Assembly: GCF_964275005.1 (NCBI RefSeq)
Contig: NC_092694.1
Span: forward strand, 35,923,042-35,987,041
Reading direction: 5' to 3'
Length of the DNA stretch: 64,000 nt
From: Diadema setosum
Taxonomy: Eukaryota; Echinodermata; Echinoidea; Diadematoida; Diadematidae
Positions 11,501 through 26,500 of the stretch are shown piece by piece (the stretch's first letter is position 1; the number at the start of each line of letters is the position of its first letter). The position numbers and the translations under genes were made by a program. Under the pieces are notes generated by a model. It was not told the DNA's origin. It searched no databases and saw only the letters and a list, made by a program, of their open reading frames with translations.

Positions 11501-14500
11501 AGCTCCTCCTTTGCCTACTCAATAAGCAATGTTCACCTTTACACTGTATATTTCTGAAAATTTTGAATGAAGTTTTTTGTTCTTATTTTGTTTTTGTTTT
11601 TTTAAGTAATGAGGAATGCTGTACAAATGTAGCATCCTCAATAGGTGACATACAACGCAGTCTCTGCTAGCTACACACAAATGTCAATCATTTCTTTATA
11701 ATCATATAAAGCAACCATGACTCCCTTCCAACAAACTAGGCAATAAGGATGAAATGGCTTGTTTATGGCACTACTATTGCTGCCAGGAAACTTGAACCAG
11801 GTACTACAAGTTGATCATTTTTTATGTCATCTACTGAGTCGTAATACATTGTAGCTACTGAAGGGGGTCAAAGGTCATCAGACAATGCCACGTCTGCACC
11901 CTCGCATCTCACCTCTGTGTGGAAACGACGAGTTCGGCGGGGCTCTCCCTGTCCTCGCGGTCGCTGCCCCCGTCCCCTCGTATCCGCCTCACCTCCTCCT
12001 CCAGCAGCTTCTTGTCCTGCAGGGCCTGCCACTCGTTCTCCTTGGCCCTCCTGAGGGCGCCCTGCAGCTCCGCGTCCAGGTCGCTCTTGTCTGTCAGCAG
12101 CTTCTCAATGGTGGCTGCAGGACAGGCGCACAAATGTGCGGATGGAGAAAAGGGTGAAGAATGAGCATTACTTTACAGCAGCTATCATAAGCGTTTGCAC
12201 TTTGGCTCTTAACCCGTTGAGGACGGGCTGATTTTGCTACAACATGCATTTCCCATAGACACCTGCCCGAGTATACTCAGGACTCACCTTCCACAGGTTT
12301 AATTTATGACCCTTGATAAGCACAAACAGGAACTTACACATTCATATTGTACACTCAGAGATGCCAATCTCGTAAACACCTTTGCAGTATTCTAAGGGCC
12401 GAATAGGCCTATTTCTGAAGTAAAAGCAGTATTTTCTATGAAACCCGCAGTATTTTGGTAAAAAAACAGTATAAAATAATGCAAAAAAGTATGGTAACAT
12501 TATTGCTTTCTACATTCTAGCTCATCACCTATACTATATCTTGTGACATAATGACAAATATACACACACTTGCATTTCACTATCAAGACACTACAAATTG
12601 CTCTCCATAAAGCTGTTACAAGATATTAGCAGGTAAAGGTGGGTTGACAGAAGACCAGACAACTTATGAGCCTTTTCCTGAGCTTTTCAATATGGCAAAC
12701 ACTATAACAACAAATCAAAACAACACAAACAATGTACACATGTATTTCCTCAATGGTAAAGGCCAACAGTGACACCCAACAGTCCCATACCTTTGATTTT
12801 GTGTTGCTCTTCAAGAAGTTGTCTCTCCCTCTCTTCCAGCTCGGAGATGCGTTTGTCCTTACTAGCAGCCACTTGGGCCACGGCCTTATTGAAGGCCACC
12901 TGTTGCTGACCGGCGGTGGAGGAGCTGGATGCCACGCTGGACATTGCACTCTCCGTCATGGTGTCCATTACCTTTGTCGCTGGACTCTGTAGTAGAGGTG
13001 TTATGTGCGAGTGTGTGTGTGTGTGTGTGTGTGCATATTTGTAAGTGTGTTAAGAGACAGAGAACAATCACAAGAAATATTCTCACACAATGGACCAAGA
13101 AATGCAATAGGAGTGCTACAACTAAACAAACAAAATTTGACATCACAGTGGATAGAGAAATGTAGCATCATTTTCTATTAACCACCCACTTTGACCTGTA
13201 TCATCTCAATAGCGTGTTGTTCTTAACTTACAGTAAGAAGTGTATAATCACCCACCACTAATAACCACATCTATCAGTCCATTCCTGACCACCATCCCCC
13301 GACTCCGACCCCACCTAACCACGCGAAGAGAAATAGAAACAAATGCTAAAATCAAAGCAGCAGAAAAAAAATAAACTGTTGTCAATTCCAACAAAATTTG
13401 AACAGACATGGTAAAGGAAGATATGGCGAGATATAATTGCACTGCTCCGAGGTCTCAGGTTATATGACAGCAAGCTGGAGCATTTGATAGGATTTGACAG
13501 GATTAAGATATTGTCTGTGGGAACGAGATGCTCCATGTATCAAAGCAACTTGATATCAGAGGCAATGTGTTAATAACAAACCTGCTCTGCTTCTTTCTCC
13601 TGCTGCTGCTCAAACTTGGCCATCTCCAGAGCGATGCGGATGCCTTCCTGCTTCTCCTCCTCCAGGCGCTGCTTCAGGCTCTTCATCCTCTTCTCCTCCT
13701 CCCGCCGCTCCTCCTCCACGGCGGCCAGGACCGCGCTGGTCGTCTCCGTGGCGATGGACTCGGACCACTTGGCATTGAGGTCGGCCTCCTTCTGCTGCAT
13801 CTCCCTGCGGAGTTCGTCGATGATGCCTTGCATCCGGCTCACCTCCTCCTGGTGGCCAGCTGCCAGAGATGACGCGGCGTCTCGTCGTGCCTCCTCCGCC
13901 CTCGCCTCGCACCTCTCCTCCATCTCGCGTCTCAGCCTGTCCCTCTCCTCCTCCTCCTCCTTTCTCCTCTCCTCCGATTCCGCCTCGCGGTGCTTCCTCT
14001 CACCCTCTAACGTCCTCTCGTGAGAGGCCTGCACCTCTGCCAATCGAGCCTCGTACTCCTTTTGCATTTCTGCTCTTAAACTTGTGGTATCATCCTCCAC
14101 TTTCTGTTTTGCTTCCTCTACCCGGGCCCTTCCCTGCACCCTCTCTTCTTCCACTTTTTTCTCCCATGATGCCAGCATCTCTAACCTTACCTCCTGTAAA
14201 TTTTCTTCAGCTCTTATATTCAACGACTCAATCTCTTTCACATGTCCTTCTTCCAATTTCCGTTTTTGATTGTCTAATGCATTTTCCATTTGTAACGCAT
14301 GGGACTTCTTGAATTCTGCAAATTCTTCTAGATGGTTATTTTGTAGTGTTCTTTTTACTGCAGCTATTTCATTTTTAAATTCTGTTTTAAGTTCCGTTCT
14401 TAATTGTGCCAGTTCCTTTACTTTGTCTTCATTTAATTGTTTCTCCAGTTCTCCAAGTTTTTGCACATGTTTCTCTCTGAGCATCTCGATCTCCTTTTCC

Positions 14501-17500
14501 TTATCCTGTAGATTTGCCTCTAGGTCAGTAATTTCCATCTCAAACCCCATTTTCAGTGATGAAATCATTTGCTTCTCCTCCTCCTCTAGTTGATTCCTGA
14601 AGTCTTTCAAATCACTTTGGTGTTTTGACTTCAGCATCTCAGCACTGCTCTCCCTCTCACGCACTTCTTTCTCCAACAACCTCAATCTTTGGTCCGCTGC
14701 TGCAAGTTTTGCTCCCTGCTCAATGAGACTGGCTGTCAGTTCCGCCTTCTCTTTGTCAAATTCTGTTTGCAGTCGATCGGTGGCCTGCTTGACTGCCAAG
14801 AGTCTCGCTGCCTGAAACTCGTTTGCCACCAGGAGGGACTGCTCCGACACCTTTTGTCTGAAGTCGTCCACTTCCTTCTGCATCTGCGTCCAGGTGTCGC
14901 TGACCGACTTCCTGATGCAGTCACACTTAGTCCTCAACTCCCTGACGTGGGTCTGGACGACATCCTGTAGGCACTCCACCATGTTCTGCGATTCCTCCAG
15001 GCGCTGCGAGTTGCAGGAGATGCTTTCCTGGAGGTTGCCGATCTTGCACTCGGAGTCGCTCAGCTTCAGCTCCAGGGCTGCCTTCTTCCGCTCCAGTTCC
15101 TCCAGGACGCGCTCTTGGTCCCGAAGTTGCTCCCGCAGGGTCTGGTTCTCCTCCATGGGGGCCAGCGCCGCCGGGAGGATCTGGTCCATCTTGGCCCGGC
15201 TGCGCGCCAGGCTCTCCTCGTCCATGGGGCTGCCGATAGCCGAGTGGAACTCGCTGTCCACACCGTCCGGGAGGAGGGAGGCGAAGGGCGCGTCCCGGTA
15301 GAAGGACTCACACTTGGGAGAACTGAAGTCCCACTGTTCGCCAAGCGGAGACATGAGGGCCCCCTGCTCCAGGGATAGCATCTTTGGTTGACTGAGACGC
15401 CTCGCTCGGGGAGGGTCCTCCGGCAGAGCAGCGGCACTCATCCCGACGGGTTCCTCCGTGACAGTGTTGCTGCTGGTGGACTGGCTGTCCGTGGATGGCG
15501 TGCCGGTGGCTTTGGCGGGGCCTTGCACTGGAATGTCCTCGAGCGACGTCAGTTCTTGGTGAGATTCGGGCTCGAGGGATGCGAGATCTGTCTGAGTCTC
15601 GATCTCAAAACAGATGGGCCTGGGTGGCAGCTGCTGGGTGCTTACTGAGGTATCCAAGGAGAAGTGGCGATCTGATGGAAGCCTGCATACAAAAAAAAAG
15701 GCATTGTTATGTCTCCATTCATTTATGCGTCAATTTTTCCATTCATTCCTCTCGGCATTTTTGTATGCTTCATAAATAACAAAATATACATGATGATACA
15801 CACTGGTATTGATTTACTGTAAACATTAATATTTTTGTGTGATTAATTGTTCACAATGAGCGACTCAAAAACGTTTTCATGGGTTCTTGAATTCACGCAG
15901 CACATTTGCTGACCCATTCAACACTGTTCAAGATGTGCAGACAAACTTGTGAAGATACTTTTGCGGGTTTTAGAATTCATGCTAGCCAGAAGTACATGTA
16001 GCGCAAATCATGTGAAAACCAATATACCGCGAAAATTTCTGCATTTATAGTATTCATCTTTCTTCTGATTCTTTGCTTTTTTGTTTTGCTTTATAAAGAT
16101 AAAAATAAGATCTCATGTAAATGCATGTCTATCTATGTCCACATGTAAAATGCCAGTGAATTACCACTGTTCATAGTTGTCCTTATTCATGATTGAATTT
16201 CATATCGACATGCAAGATGGCGTATTTTTGGGGCGATAAAAAACCAAATTTTTTTTCAAAAGTTCTTTTTTACATTATGTATGTTGTTAAGTGCAATACG
16301 AATATTGGCAACTTGAAAGAAAACTGAGCAGTGCCAACAATACAAGGATGAATCTACTTTCATTTCAAATCCTGGCACACTTGATCATTTGCAAACATTT
16401 GCTGTGTCAACACACAAAACATGAAAGTTCAAACAGTACAACGATGCAGCATCATTCCAGATGGGGTTGACATCGTATGAGGGCTGGCATAGTTAATAAC
16501 AACAAGCATATTTTGTTACACCACAATGGTGTTTGATTGTTTGTTTTTTTTCCATTTGATTTAACAAGTCTTATTCAAGTACAGACATCATGGTTATGAG
16601 GCAGACATTTAAATCTTTCATGGTATAAACAAACAGCAACTTATATCAAATCAAACAAAATGCACAAGAAAAAAACAAAAACGACGGAAGACACTAAAGG
16701 AAAAACTGTATGAAAGGGGCATCCAATGACTGTCGAATGGGTTAAGAACACTGGCTGTCAACATCACTGACTATTCCTTTCTACAACTTACTCCAGAATG
16801 TCTGCTAATTCAGGCACCTTATCCCTGAGTAGTATGATGTCTTGCTCGACAATTTTGGGGAGGGAGTCGTCATAGTTACCAGGGGGCGTGGTCTGGTGAG
16901 GAAACAAAGAGAGACACGCAAACAATGAAATCACTTGGAACAAGCCCTGCAGAAACACACTAAGCCCTGAATGGTAATACTCTACAGGGAACCATACACA
17001 GCAATATGTGCACGTTCCAATCTTTGATTCATCTAAAGCTAGGTTTGTTTTATCAAGCACTTCATGATTATATTACTTGAGTGGCGATTAAATACAATTG
17101 TATCTCCGATGTTCAAAAAAACCAAACAACCTACAACACTGTCCATATCCAGTCATTGTTAAAAGACTAAGTAACCACTGTTTTATCAGAAAGTTTGGTG
17201 CCACATAATTGGTCACATGAGATTTGCTTTTTGAGTTTGGGAGTGTAATAATGTCATTTTACATCTTGTAGTAACAATTCTATAACATATAATGGAAAGT
17301 CTCTTTCTGCAAAACAATATTAAATGAAATAAAAAGACAAAGTATGGTTATGAAAAGTATGTCCCTGATGAACATGTACACATATAAACCTTCAAACATT
17401 TTGCCTTTAAAAAGTGTATTATTTTGAAAAAAAAATAGAGAAAAGTTTAAAATCTAAGCTCAAACAATGGGCTGAGAGTCACATTCCAATCATATGCAAA

Positions 17501-20500
17501 CAGAATTTTACATGGATCTCTCGAGCCATTATCTTGTCAACAGAATGATAGCAAAGTTCAGTGACCTCCGACCTTTGACCTCAAGGTGTAATACATACTG
17601 GCTGATGCAAACTGGAACTTACTGCAAAGGTGGGGGGCATCTCATAGAATCCTGGAAAGAGGGCATTGAGGAAGTGGTTCTGCATGAGGGCAGCAAAATT
17701 TTTCCTGCGTCGAATCTCGGAGTCGTGTTCTCCGTGTGATGTCTGGCTTACTCGCCCGGCCCACTGGTAAAGAAGAAAAAATAGTCATAAACACAAAGGA
17801 TGTGTAGTAAGAAATATTACACTGAACTCGTCAGACTTTCTGCAATTCACTTCTAGGAAATAATGATGTCCATATTGAAAAAGCTTGACACTCAAAATAC
17901 TTGCTTTTGTCATTCACTTATCCAAAAATCTTAATCTCTTACAACTACATGAGTAGTATTCTAGACCTCTAGTTTTCACTGATCCTTCAAAGGTTGTGTC
18001 AGTGACATGTAAACCAATGTCCTTGATTTAGTTTCAATTCCAAAGCGAAACATTTAAAGAACAATTCACTCTTGCTGTGATATGTGTGTGTCATAATATA
18101 CCGGTAATTGGCATCAGTTTTATATGAATATGAAAGTGACTTAATGATAACGATCAAACTCACACATACAACAGCCTCCTCACCTGATGATACTGGGCAT
18201 CATAGCAACGCCGGCGACACACCTCCACTACGGCTTTGGCATACAGACTCGGCGTCTGGCAAACTTGGCGAATGATTTCCAGCCGCTTGCGTAGCCGCTT
18301 CAGGTTCTCGTGGTACACCACCATCTTGCTGTGGGAGCTGCTAATTTGCTGCTCCACATACATGACCCATCTGCAGATGAGAGGTGGGATGAAGTGTGAG
18401 AGCGCAGCGAAATACTGATAATCTTCATCGTCGGGATCCCTCCATCCTGACCAATGTTTACCACTCTAGCATTTCAGTAATCAACGTGTCATCAGCAGTA
18501 ACGAGGAATTATTCAATGCCTTTGACCACTGCCTTTACGGGTTCTATTTTTGGTGATTATTTGTACAGATGTGGCCCCCTAAAACAGAAGCATTTGTTTC
18601 CTCGGCCCTCAGTAATGAAGTAATTGGGTTCGATGTTTGAGGGTGTTCTCCTCATCCTAATGTGTCAGGAGAGGGAACCTTCATTTCATCACAGGGCAGC
18701 AGTCAAGTGTCACCGTCACATAAAGCTTACCCCCAAGAGCTTATCCCCAATACTTATTATCATAAAAAGCAGCAACACTGTCATCATTGTAATCATTACT
18801 AACACTGGCCTCATCATTGACATCTTCATCATCATCATTATCATCATCACAATAATCATCACCACCACCACCACCATCATCATCATTGACATTTTCTTAT
18901 CATTATCATCATAATTATCATCATCATCACCACCATCATCATCATCACAATTATCAGTAACACCATCATCATCATCATCACAATTATCATTATCACCATC
19001 ATCATAAGTATCATTAACACCATCATCATCATCACAATTATCATTATCACCATCATCACCATCATAATCATCATCATCATCATAATCATCATTATCATCA
19101 TCATCATCATCATCACAAGTATCATTAACACCATCATCATCATCACAATTATCCTTTTCACCATCATCACCATCATCATCACAATCACAATCACAATCAC
19201 AATCAGCATACAGTCATATGATTTTCATCATCAATGTTGGCACGGTGATTAGAGAAACCCTGACAGACAATGACCCAAAGATGGAGGAAAGATCAAGGAT
19301 GATACCTGAGCCTGACGTGCAGATTCTGACACAGCTCCTCCTTAGCAACCTCGCATCGTCGACTCATCTCGGCCAGCTGGAGGTGCTTCTTGTACATGAC
19401 GGTCAGCTGCTGCTGGTGGCTGAGGCAGAGGTCTGGCAGCACCGACGGGTCCTTGATGTTACTAGCCCTGGTTTGGTTTTGGACCAGGCCCTACATAGGT
19501 GGATATAGGTGGATTATGGGAAGGGGGTCAATTTCATCCTTGTGACAGATATATTGAGAACTTTTTATTTTTCTTGGGTTTTTTTTGTTTGTTTGTTTCC
19601 TACTGGTGCTCCACTGCTGAAAACAAACAAACAAACAAACAAACACAATAGAGATACACCTGTAATATGCATTCATTTGACACCACACTATAGACTCGGC
19701 CTAAATTCATAAAAAATTGCTATGATAGTAACTCTTGCTAGAGTGGCAATTGTCATGTTAATGACAAGAATCCAGCTTCACAGTTGCTATGCAAAGTTGT
19801 TATTCTAGCAAGACTTGCTACCCTAACATTTTCTATGAAATTAACCCAGTACTGCTTTCAGCACTGAATGACATGATCGACAAACAGTTGTACAACTTTT
19901 GTATTTGTATGGTATGACAAAATCCAAAATCACACAACTGACTGCTGCACCTCAGCATACATGTACATGTACCATGCTGCAATGAACTCAGTTTCATTTC
20001 ATAGCAGCTGTTACCATGCTAGGAATATGTCTCACAGATTTATTGTCCACCTCAAAATTACATTTCGTATCTGATGAAAATAAGTCTCATCTACAAAGGA
20101 ATCACTTCAGAGATAGAAGATACACGGTAGATAGATAATTCTCTCTTTTCAACTGAGATACATTTTACACTGGAGATTGGAATTGACCTCAAAATTTAAT
20201 TAATGCAATTTCAGATATGAATACTGCTCAAGAAATGACAAGAAATTATCTGCAAATAGTACAGCTTCAATGTCTCATACTTTCCCTTTTCACAGACAAT
20301 CTAGTATTTGACAATGCTTGTTCTAGGAGGGAAGGGTACCCTTACCCTCTGTAACTAATATAAAGTCCATATGCTTCTTAAACCTCACAAAGATAAGTAC
20401 CAGGTACACACACTCATAAAACACGGAAGCATCACCCTCATTCAAGTAATAACTTTTCAACTTCACTACAACTTACATGCCACCAGATTGGGGGGGGGGG

Positions 20501-23500
20501 GTTAAGGTTGAAATAGTGGAGGAAAAGGGCTGCAGAGTGGATTGACATTAACTGACCACTAGTGGACAGCTGATGGGAGGGGTCAAGGTGACTGAGTCAC
20601 GGCTACTGAAAGTGATCTCCCCGGTCAGTCATCAGCGGACAATGGCTTTTCACTACAAGCTCGGACAAAGACTGGGGGAAATTAGCTTTTGTTGATGCAC
20701 TTGTGCAACTGCCGCCCGGAGTAATTACAAAAATCCAGGCCAGTCCACTTTCTGTTTCACCTTGACCAGGTAATAAATTGCAGATCCGACAGTGGTCGGG
20801 AGGTTCTTGATGTAACACGTATTACCTTGACCAGAGTATCTGCTGTACATGTACAAGCTATCAAATGAATACCAAAATGATAAAACTGCTTGGCTTGGAA
20901 ATCTTCACAATTAACTAGTCACACTGACCTGTACTTAATCTTCAGTGAAAACTTTGATGCTGAATCAAAATTTTGGCCATGCTTCAAATTTCAGAATTAA
21001 AAAAAAAAAAAGAAGATGACAGTTTATGGACAAGAATTATGAGAGTGAGACATGCGGGTCTTTGCAAAAGTAGTAAAACTTTAGAGGTTGATACACATTG
21101 CATCAACTTAGATTCATGAAAGAAGCTAGAAGACACACAGAGCAAGTAACATTAATGTCTTTTTGTAACATAATGAAACAAATTATGGATCATTAGGATG
21201 AGAAGTTAAGTGCATTGTAGATGGCTTCTTTACATTAATTTGTTAGAGTACTGTGCAATGTTGCACAGCATGGCACAATGTATGTTTCAATTTTTTGTTT
21301 CTTTTCACTTATTCACAGTTTCAGAAAAATTAATAAAAACAAAAACAAAAGATGACCTTTTAATATACCAGAGACTCCAACCCCAAGCACCTTCTGATCT
21401 GGAGATTCTCCCGCCTGAAACCCCTAGCAAACGGGAGACCCAAGTTTATGTGTGCGAAGTTCCTAGGGTTATAGATGTTCTCTGGTGCTATCTAAGGCTT
21501 ATTTTTGCAATATACGATAGCAATAAGTAAGAAATCCTTTCCAACGGGAGACATTGAGCCAGGGCGGGAGAAATTAAATCTCAAACGGGAGAACGGGAGA
21601 TTTTGCAAAAGTGGGTTTTCGGCGGGAGATCTCCCGTCGAAAACGGGAGAGTTGGAGTCTCTGATATACTCAACACTACGTAGTATGACATGAGTACAAG
21701 TACATTGTACAACAAGCTGCCGTAGCATACACATTACACGAAAGTGTTATGCCCTGATAGAAAGGTACATATAGCATCTCAATAAAAGATACCCAGTCCA
21801 AATAAGACAATACAAAGAACAAAAAAACAAAACACAAATACACTTCTCCTCCCCCACCCCCCCCCACCCCCCCCCCCCACACACAAACTATGTGCTGAAA
21901 TGCACAGAAACATGTTTGACACTTCATGTGCACATGGAAAGAATTAAAGTGATTATCCCAGAGCTTGACCATGTGGAAGAGTATAAATGTTGTAACTTCA
22001 TGATGGTCAATTCTACCCACAAACTGACCCATAATGGACACTCCATCTCTGATCCATGGCCACTTTTAGAGAGCTTAACGAATGGCAGCTGCCCATTGTG
22101 ACTTAAAGGGGAAGGCTAGTAACTGATCAGTGGGAATCAGTGGAAATGCTGGGAGATGATTGTTCCAATCCTTATGGGATTCCTTCAAGAGTTCATTGTA
22201 TATCTATTGTTGTGGTGAAAATGATTTGCTTCAGAACGGTCTCATATTCAAGTAATGTGCAGATTAATGCTCCGTCACTGACCAGGGACGCTAACCTGGA
22301 AGCATTAAACTGCACATTACTTGAATATGAGACCATTGAATTCTGAAGCAAATCATTTTCACACAACAATAGATATACAATGAACTCTTGAATGAATCCC
22401 ATAAGGATTGGAACAATCATCTCCCAGCATTTCCACTGATTCCCACTGATCAGTTACTAGCCTTCCCCTTTAAAACCTCCTCACAGTTACCCATCTAAGC
22501 TTCTCCACAGCTCCGCCCCTCTAAAAACCTTGGACATTATTACTATCATCACAGACATTAACAGATTGTCTACATAAGTAGCAAAAGACATAATGCCGCC
22601 AAGTTTATATTTGAAGAAATATGGACCTAACATACTCAGGGGTGGATCCACGAATTCAGTATAGAGGGGGCGCCTTTACAAAATTAATGGGGGGGGGGGG
22701 GCAGTGCCCCGCCCCCTTTTTTTCTTTTTATTTCTTATGTTTTGGCAAAAAATAAAGGGGGGGGGGGGTCGCGTGTCCGGTGCGTTCTCCCCTGGATCTG
22801 CCACTGATACTCTTCACCATCAATAGGCTCAGGGAGTTTCTGAGACTGTCGATTTCAAGCTGTAAATTTCACACTACTAAGCATAGGTTTAGGCACATTG
22901 AACGAACGTCTATGTTATGTATGGAGATAAAACTGCAAAATACATGAAGGGTATTAAAACAGTGATGATATAAACCAGGCAAAGACACACACACAGTTTC
23001 ATGGGCCACACACAAAACCCATCTTAGACACAAAAACACCCCCCCCCCCCAACCCACATACACACTTACACACACACCTTTAACCCGTTGAGGACGAGTC
23101 AAGAGTATACTCCGGCACGTGTCTATGGGAAATAGCTACATGTATGGGTTGTAGCAAAATAAGTCTGTCCTCAACGGGTTAAGGGTAGACATGGGTGGTA
23201 CTGTGATCTTCAATGTGGGTAGCTGCTGGCAATTGAAGGGCTAAAGGACTACATACTTTAAATCTACTTGTACAACGCTAGTAGAACTTCACATGCTCCA
23301 ATTCTCAATCACTACTCCAGATTTCTTGGGTTTTTTTCTTCTTTTTCTTTATTTCTAAATTGCAAAGTTCTCCAAAAGCTTTGTTTTTGCTTACTTTTTG
23401 TTTGAGTCAACATTGTCTTGATAATTTAGTTATCACAGCTTTGTCTGTACAAACGATGAGTGATACTAATAATACAGACTTCAAACCATATTAGATTGCA

Positions 23501-26500
23501 TTTTCTAGTGATAAACAGACAAGAGCATGCTCAAGTTATTAAGTATTCATAACCAATATCAAGAGTGTGCTGATTATTCATGTTTGTGTTATGAAAACTT
23601 CAGTGAAGGTAGACATGATATAGATATCAAGTAGACTGACATATCTTCACAGTTTGCTATTTTTGCCAAATGTACAGCATATACATACATGTAGTTCTAC
23701 TTCTTGCTACATAAAGAATATTTTGAAGAATTCATAAATGCAAAACTGATAAATCCATGTTAACCAACTTGAGAAATATGAGATTGAAGCTGTTGTAAAA
23801 AACAAAGAGAAAAATTTATTCGAAGTATATTATGTGATAATTTTGATATTTTCAAAAATGTTTCTTGTTGTGTAACAACTGCAGTATCATTGAAAGATTT
23901 AATTTTTCTCTTTTTGATGATGACCTTACTTTAAAAATCTATGAAAATGGTGTTTATCAGCTTTTACATTCAAATTCTTCACTTCTTTCATCAATATTCC
24001 CCATCACAAATTGTCAGCTTAACCCGTCCCATACTGAATTCTGAAATGCCCATAGACCTAATACGCAGGCCACCAGGTTCCCATATGGAACAAGTTAACT
24101 CTTTACCTGTCAGAGGCTAGTCAAACTATGTAAAGATGTGGCCCTTGGGGATGATTACATAGAAGCAAAATTTCAAGAAATAAAGGGCTGTGACTCAAGA
24201 GCACGTAACACGTAGGGCAATTGGTCTGTTCATGCAGGTTCTAGGTTCAAGACTACATGTCATACCTGAGCCATCTCCGCCTGCTCTGTCAGCAGTCTCC
24301 GGGCTTGTAGTAGCAGCTGCTCCAGCCCAAATAGTCTCTCTCCCAGACCCTTGATCTCCTTCATGCCTGGATTGCTGACTGCCTCTGCAAAATGACAACA
24401 CAACAGGTATTAAGCAGTGATGACACGCATTTTATGTGAATCTACCTATATTTTTCAGCTCACCAGAGATCGTTCACAAGTTCATCGGTACTCTGTAATG
24501 CCTCAACCAGAACATGGCCCATCATACAATGCATATCAGAAACTTTCTGAACCATGCAGGATTCAAAAGTAACACAACATCCCATCAACATTTTCATCAA
24601 CAAATAGCCTATCACTTAGTAAACAAATAGCATCTGAGGATCTAAGCATCAAACCAACAGGCATGCATGGGGAAATCCAGTGACCAAAACATCAACATCT
24701 TCAGGAATTAATGAAAGACATTCATGTACACAGCAACGGTTCTGATGCCATTGAGATCTTCAGCATTGAGGCATCATACACTTGTATGCTCAAATCCCTG
24801 CTAACAAAATATGTAACATCACCATCAACCTCCAAAGAGCATCAGATACAGAAGGACACTCCTAACTCCATCAACCATCATCCATTCAAACCAAAAGTCT
24901 GCTTTCTAACTGCTTTTGTGCGGCAGTCTTCAGCAGGGAAGAAATTGTTTAAAAATCACAATAAAATCTCCCTACCAATACACAAGTACCACTCACCCCC
25001 CCCCCCCCCCTTTCACTCAGTACATGGTCAACATCTTCATGGAAAATTGTACAATTATGGTTTTTCTAATATTTTTTTTTTCTCTTCTTTCATGGGGGTG
25101 GAAACTTGAACTAATACTACAAGTGTACATGTACTTCAGAAACGTGTTGGTGTGGTCTTTATGAAGTTGTAATTGCTGTATAGAAGCAAGTCAGAAAGTA
25201 GAGTCATTGATCTTATCACTAAAAGCACAACATCAAACAGCTTGCAATAAATGCTCTACATATGATTTAATTTACCTTGATCTTCTACCTGAAATTCCAG
25301 AACTACATTGTACAAACAACTCAATGCTAAGGACCACAGTTCGTTACTATGGTCAGAACAGATATTGATTTCGCGTAAATTTGATGTACAGTTGTACATT
25401 TACCTCCACCTATGGATGATTAACTTTTGCCACCATCTTTTTTTTTTTGGTCTTCTTTTCTCTTTTTTATTATCAGCATTATTACTCAAAAACGAAAATT
25501 GATGAAATTTTCAGGATAGACACATCATGCTAAAAGGATTACATGACTTGGTGATCAGGATCAGGACCCAGATCTCATATTCTTTTTGACAGTTTGTTGG
25601 GGGGGGGTTGTCAGATTTTTTTTTTTTTTTTTTCCATTCATTTGACTGATATTTTGACGGAGAGTTTCATGGCATTTGACAGCCCATGGCCTTGTAAGAG
25701 GTTGCACTCTCGAAGTGCCTCTAGCTATGATGGAGAACAGTGTAGTCTCTTACCTAGACAGGTCTTAAAGCTATGATGGAGGAGAGTGTAGTCTCTTACC
25801 CAGACAGGTCTTAATCTCGCCAGAGATCGTGTCGAGAACCGGTTGGCTAAACTGCTCCACCATCTTGCTACACTGACCAGCCATCTGGTGCAGGGTGCTC
25901 CGCTGGTCCTGAAGGCAACAGAATGGGTAACAAGAAAGAGAGTTATAATACAGTGTATTTCTAGTATCTATGTCTAGTATATCACAGCTTTTTTTTTTCA
26001 ATTTTTCTTTCTTCTGCTTTTACTCATGGTCTATCATTTGAAATGGATGTAGGTATCTTTGCTCCCCATGTGATGCAAATGTCATTTCTATAATTGCCAT
26101 ATTCTTTACCCAAACAAATTGTGATACATGTTTACGGACACTGTTGGAAAATCACAACAGCACAAGTTGGAGCAGTATCTCTATCTTTTCTTTGTAAAAC
26201 ACAATGGAAAAATGTGACTCACTTGAATAGAAATGGGTAATAGTATCTTACCAATAAAAAAAAAAAACACTCATAATTATATAAAGATGTCTGTACAGAA
26301 GATTGTGTTGCACTTTCTCAAAAAGTATAATCAACTCTAAAAGACATCTAGTAGTATTTTTCACACATCATATGTGCGTAAGAATACTCAAACTGCACAC
26401 AGCAGAACTGTCTGTGAAAGTAGCACGAGCTTGCATGTTTGAACTTGAATTGCATTTTAGCTTATCCTCTACCAATAGGGAAAATCTGCCACTCCAAGCA

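Larger units (their letters stand above)
19491..24265. other. RB1CC1 intron 7, the longest intron
   Basis: 4.8 kb. It holds the elements at 21370, 22103, 22640 and 23080, a TTAA-bounded stretch at 24020-24093 that only vaguely resembles a foldback, and poly-C/G runs near 21847 and 23041. Nothing coding seen. Confidence 0.7.

Noticed and set aside
13528..15779. Long open frames on the plus strand and in other minus frames across the coiled-coil exon
   Set aside because: They are shadows of the GC-rich 2.1 kb FIP200 exon, which has a clean frame, matching phases and recognisable homology.
18624..19209. Met/Val/Ile-rich open frames on both strands
   Set aside because: They only translate the ATC microsatellite.
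24020..24093. Fifth TTAA foldback copy
   Set aside because: Only the TTAACCCGT start and a CCCATAGAC block agree; the right end does not pair.
24195..24401. Open frame over FIP200 exon 7 in a different frame
   Set aside because: The phase-consistent frame gives the conserved MKEIKGLGERL sequence, so this one is a shadow.
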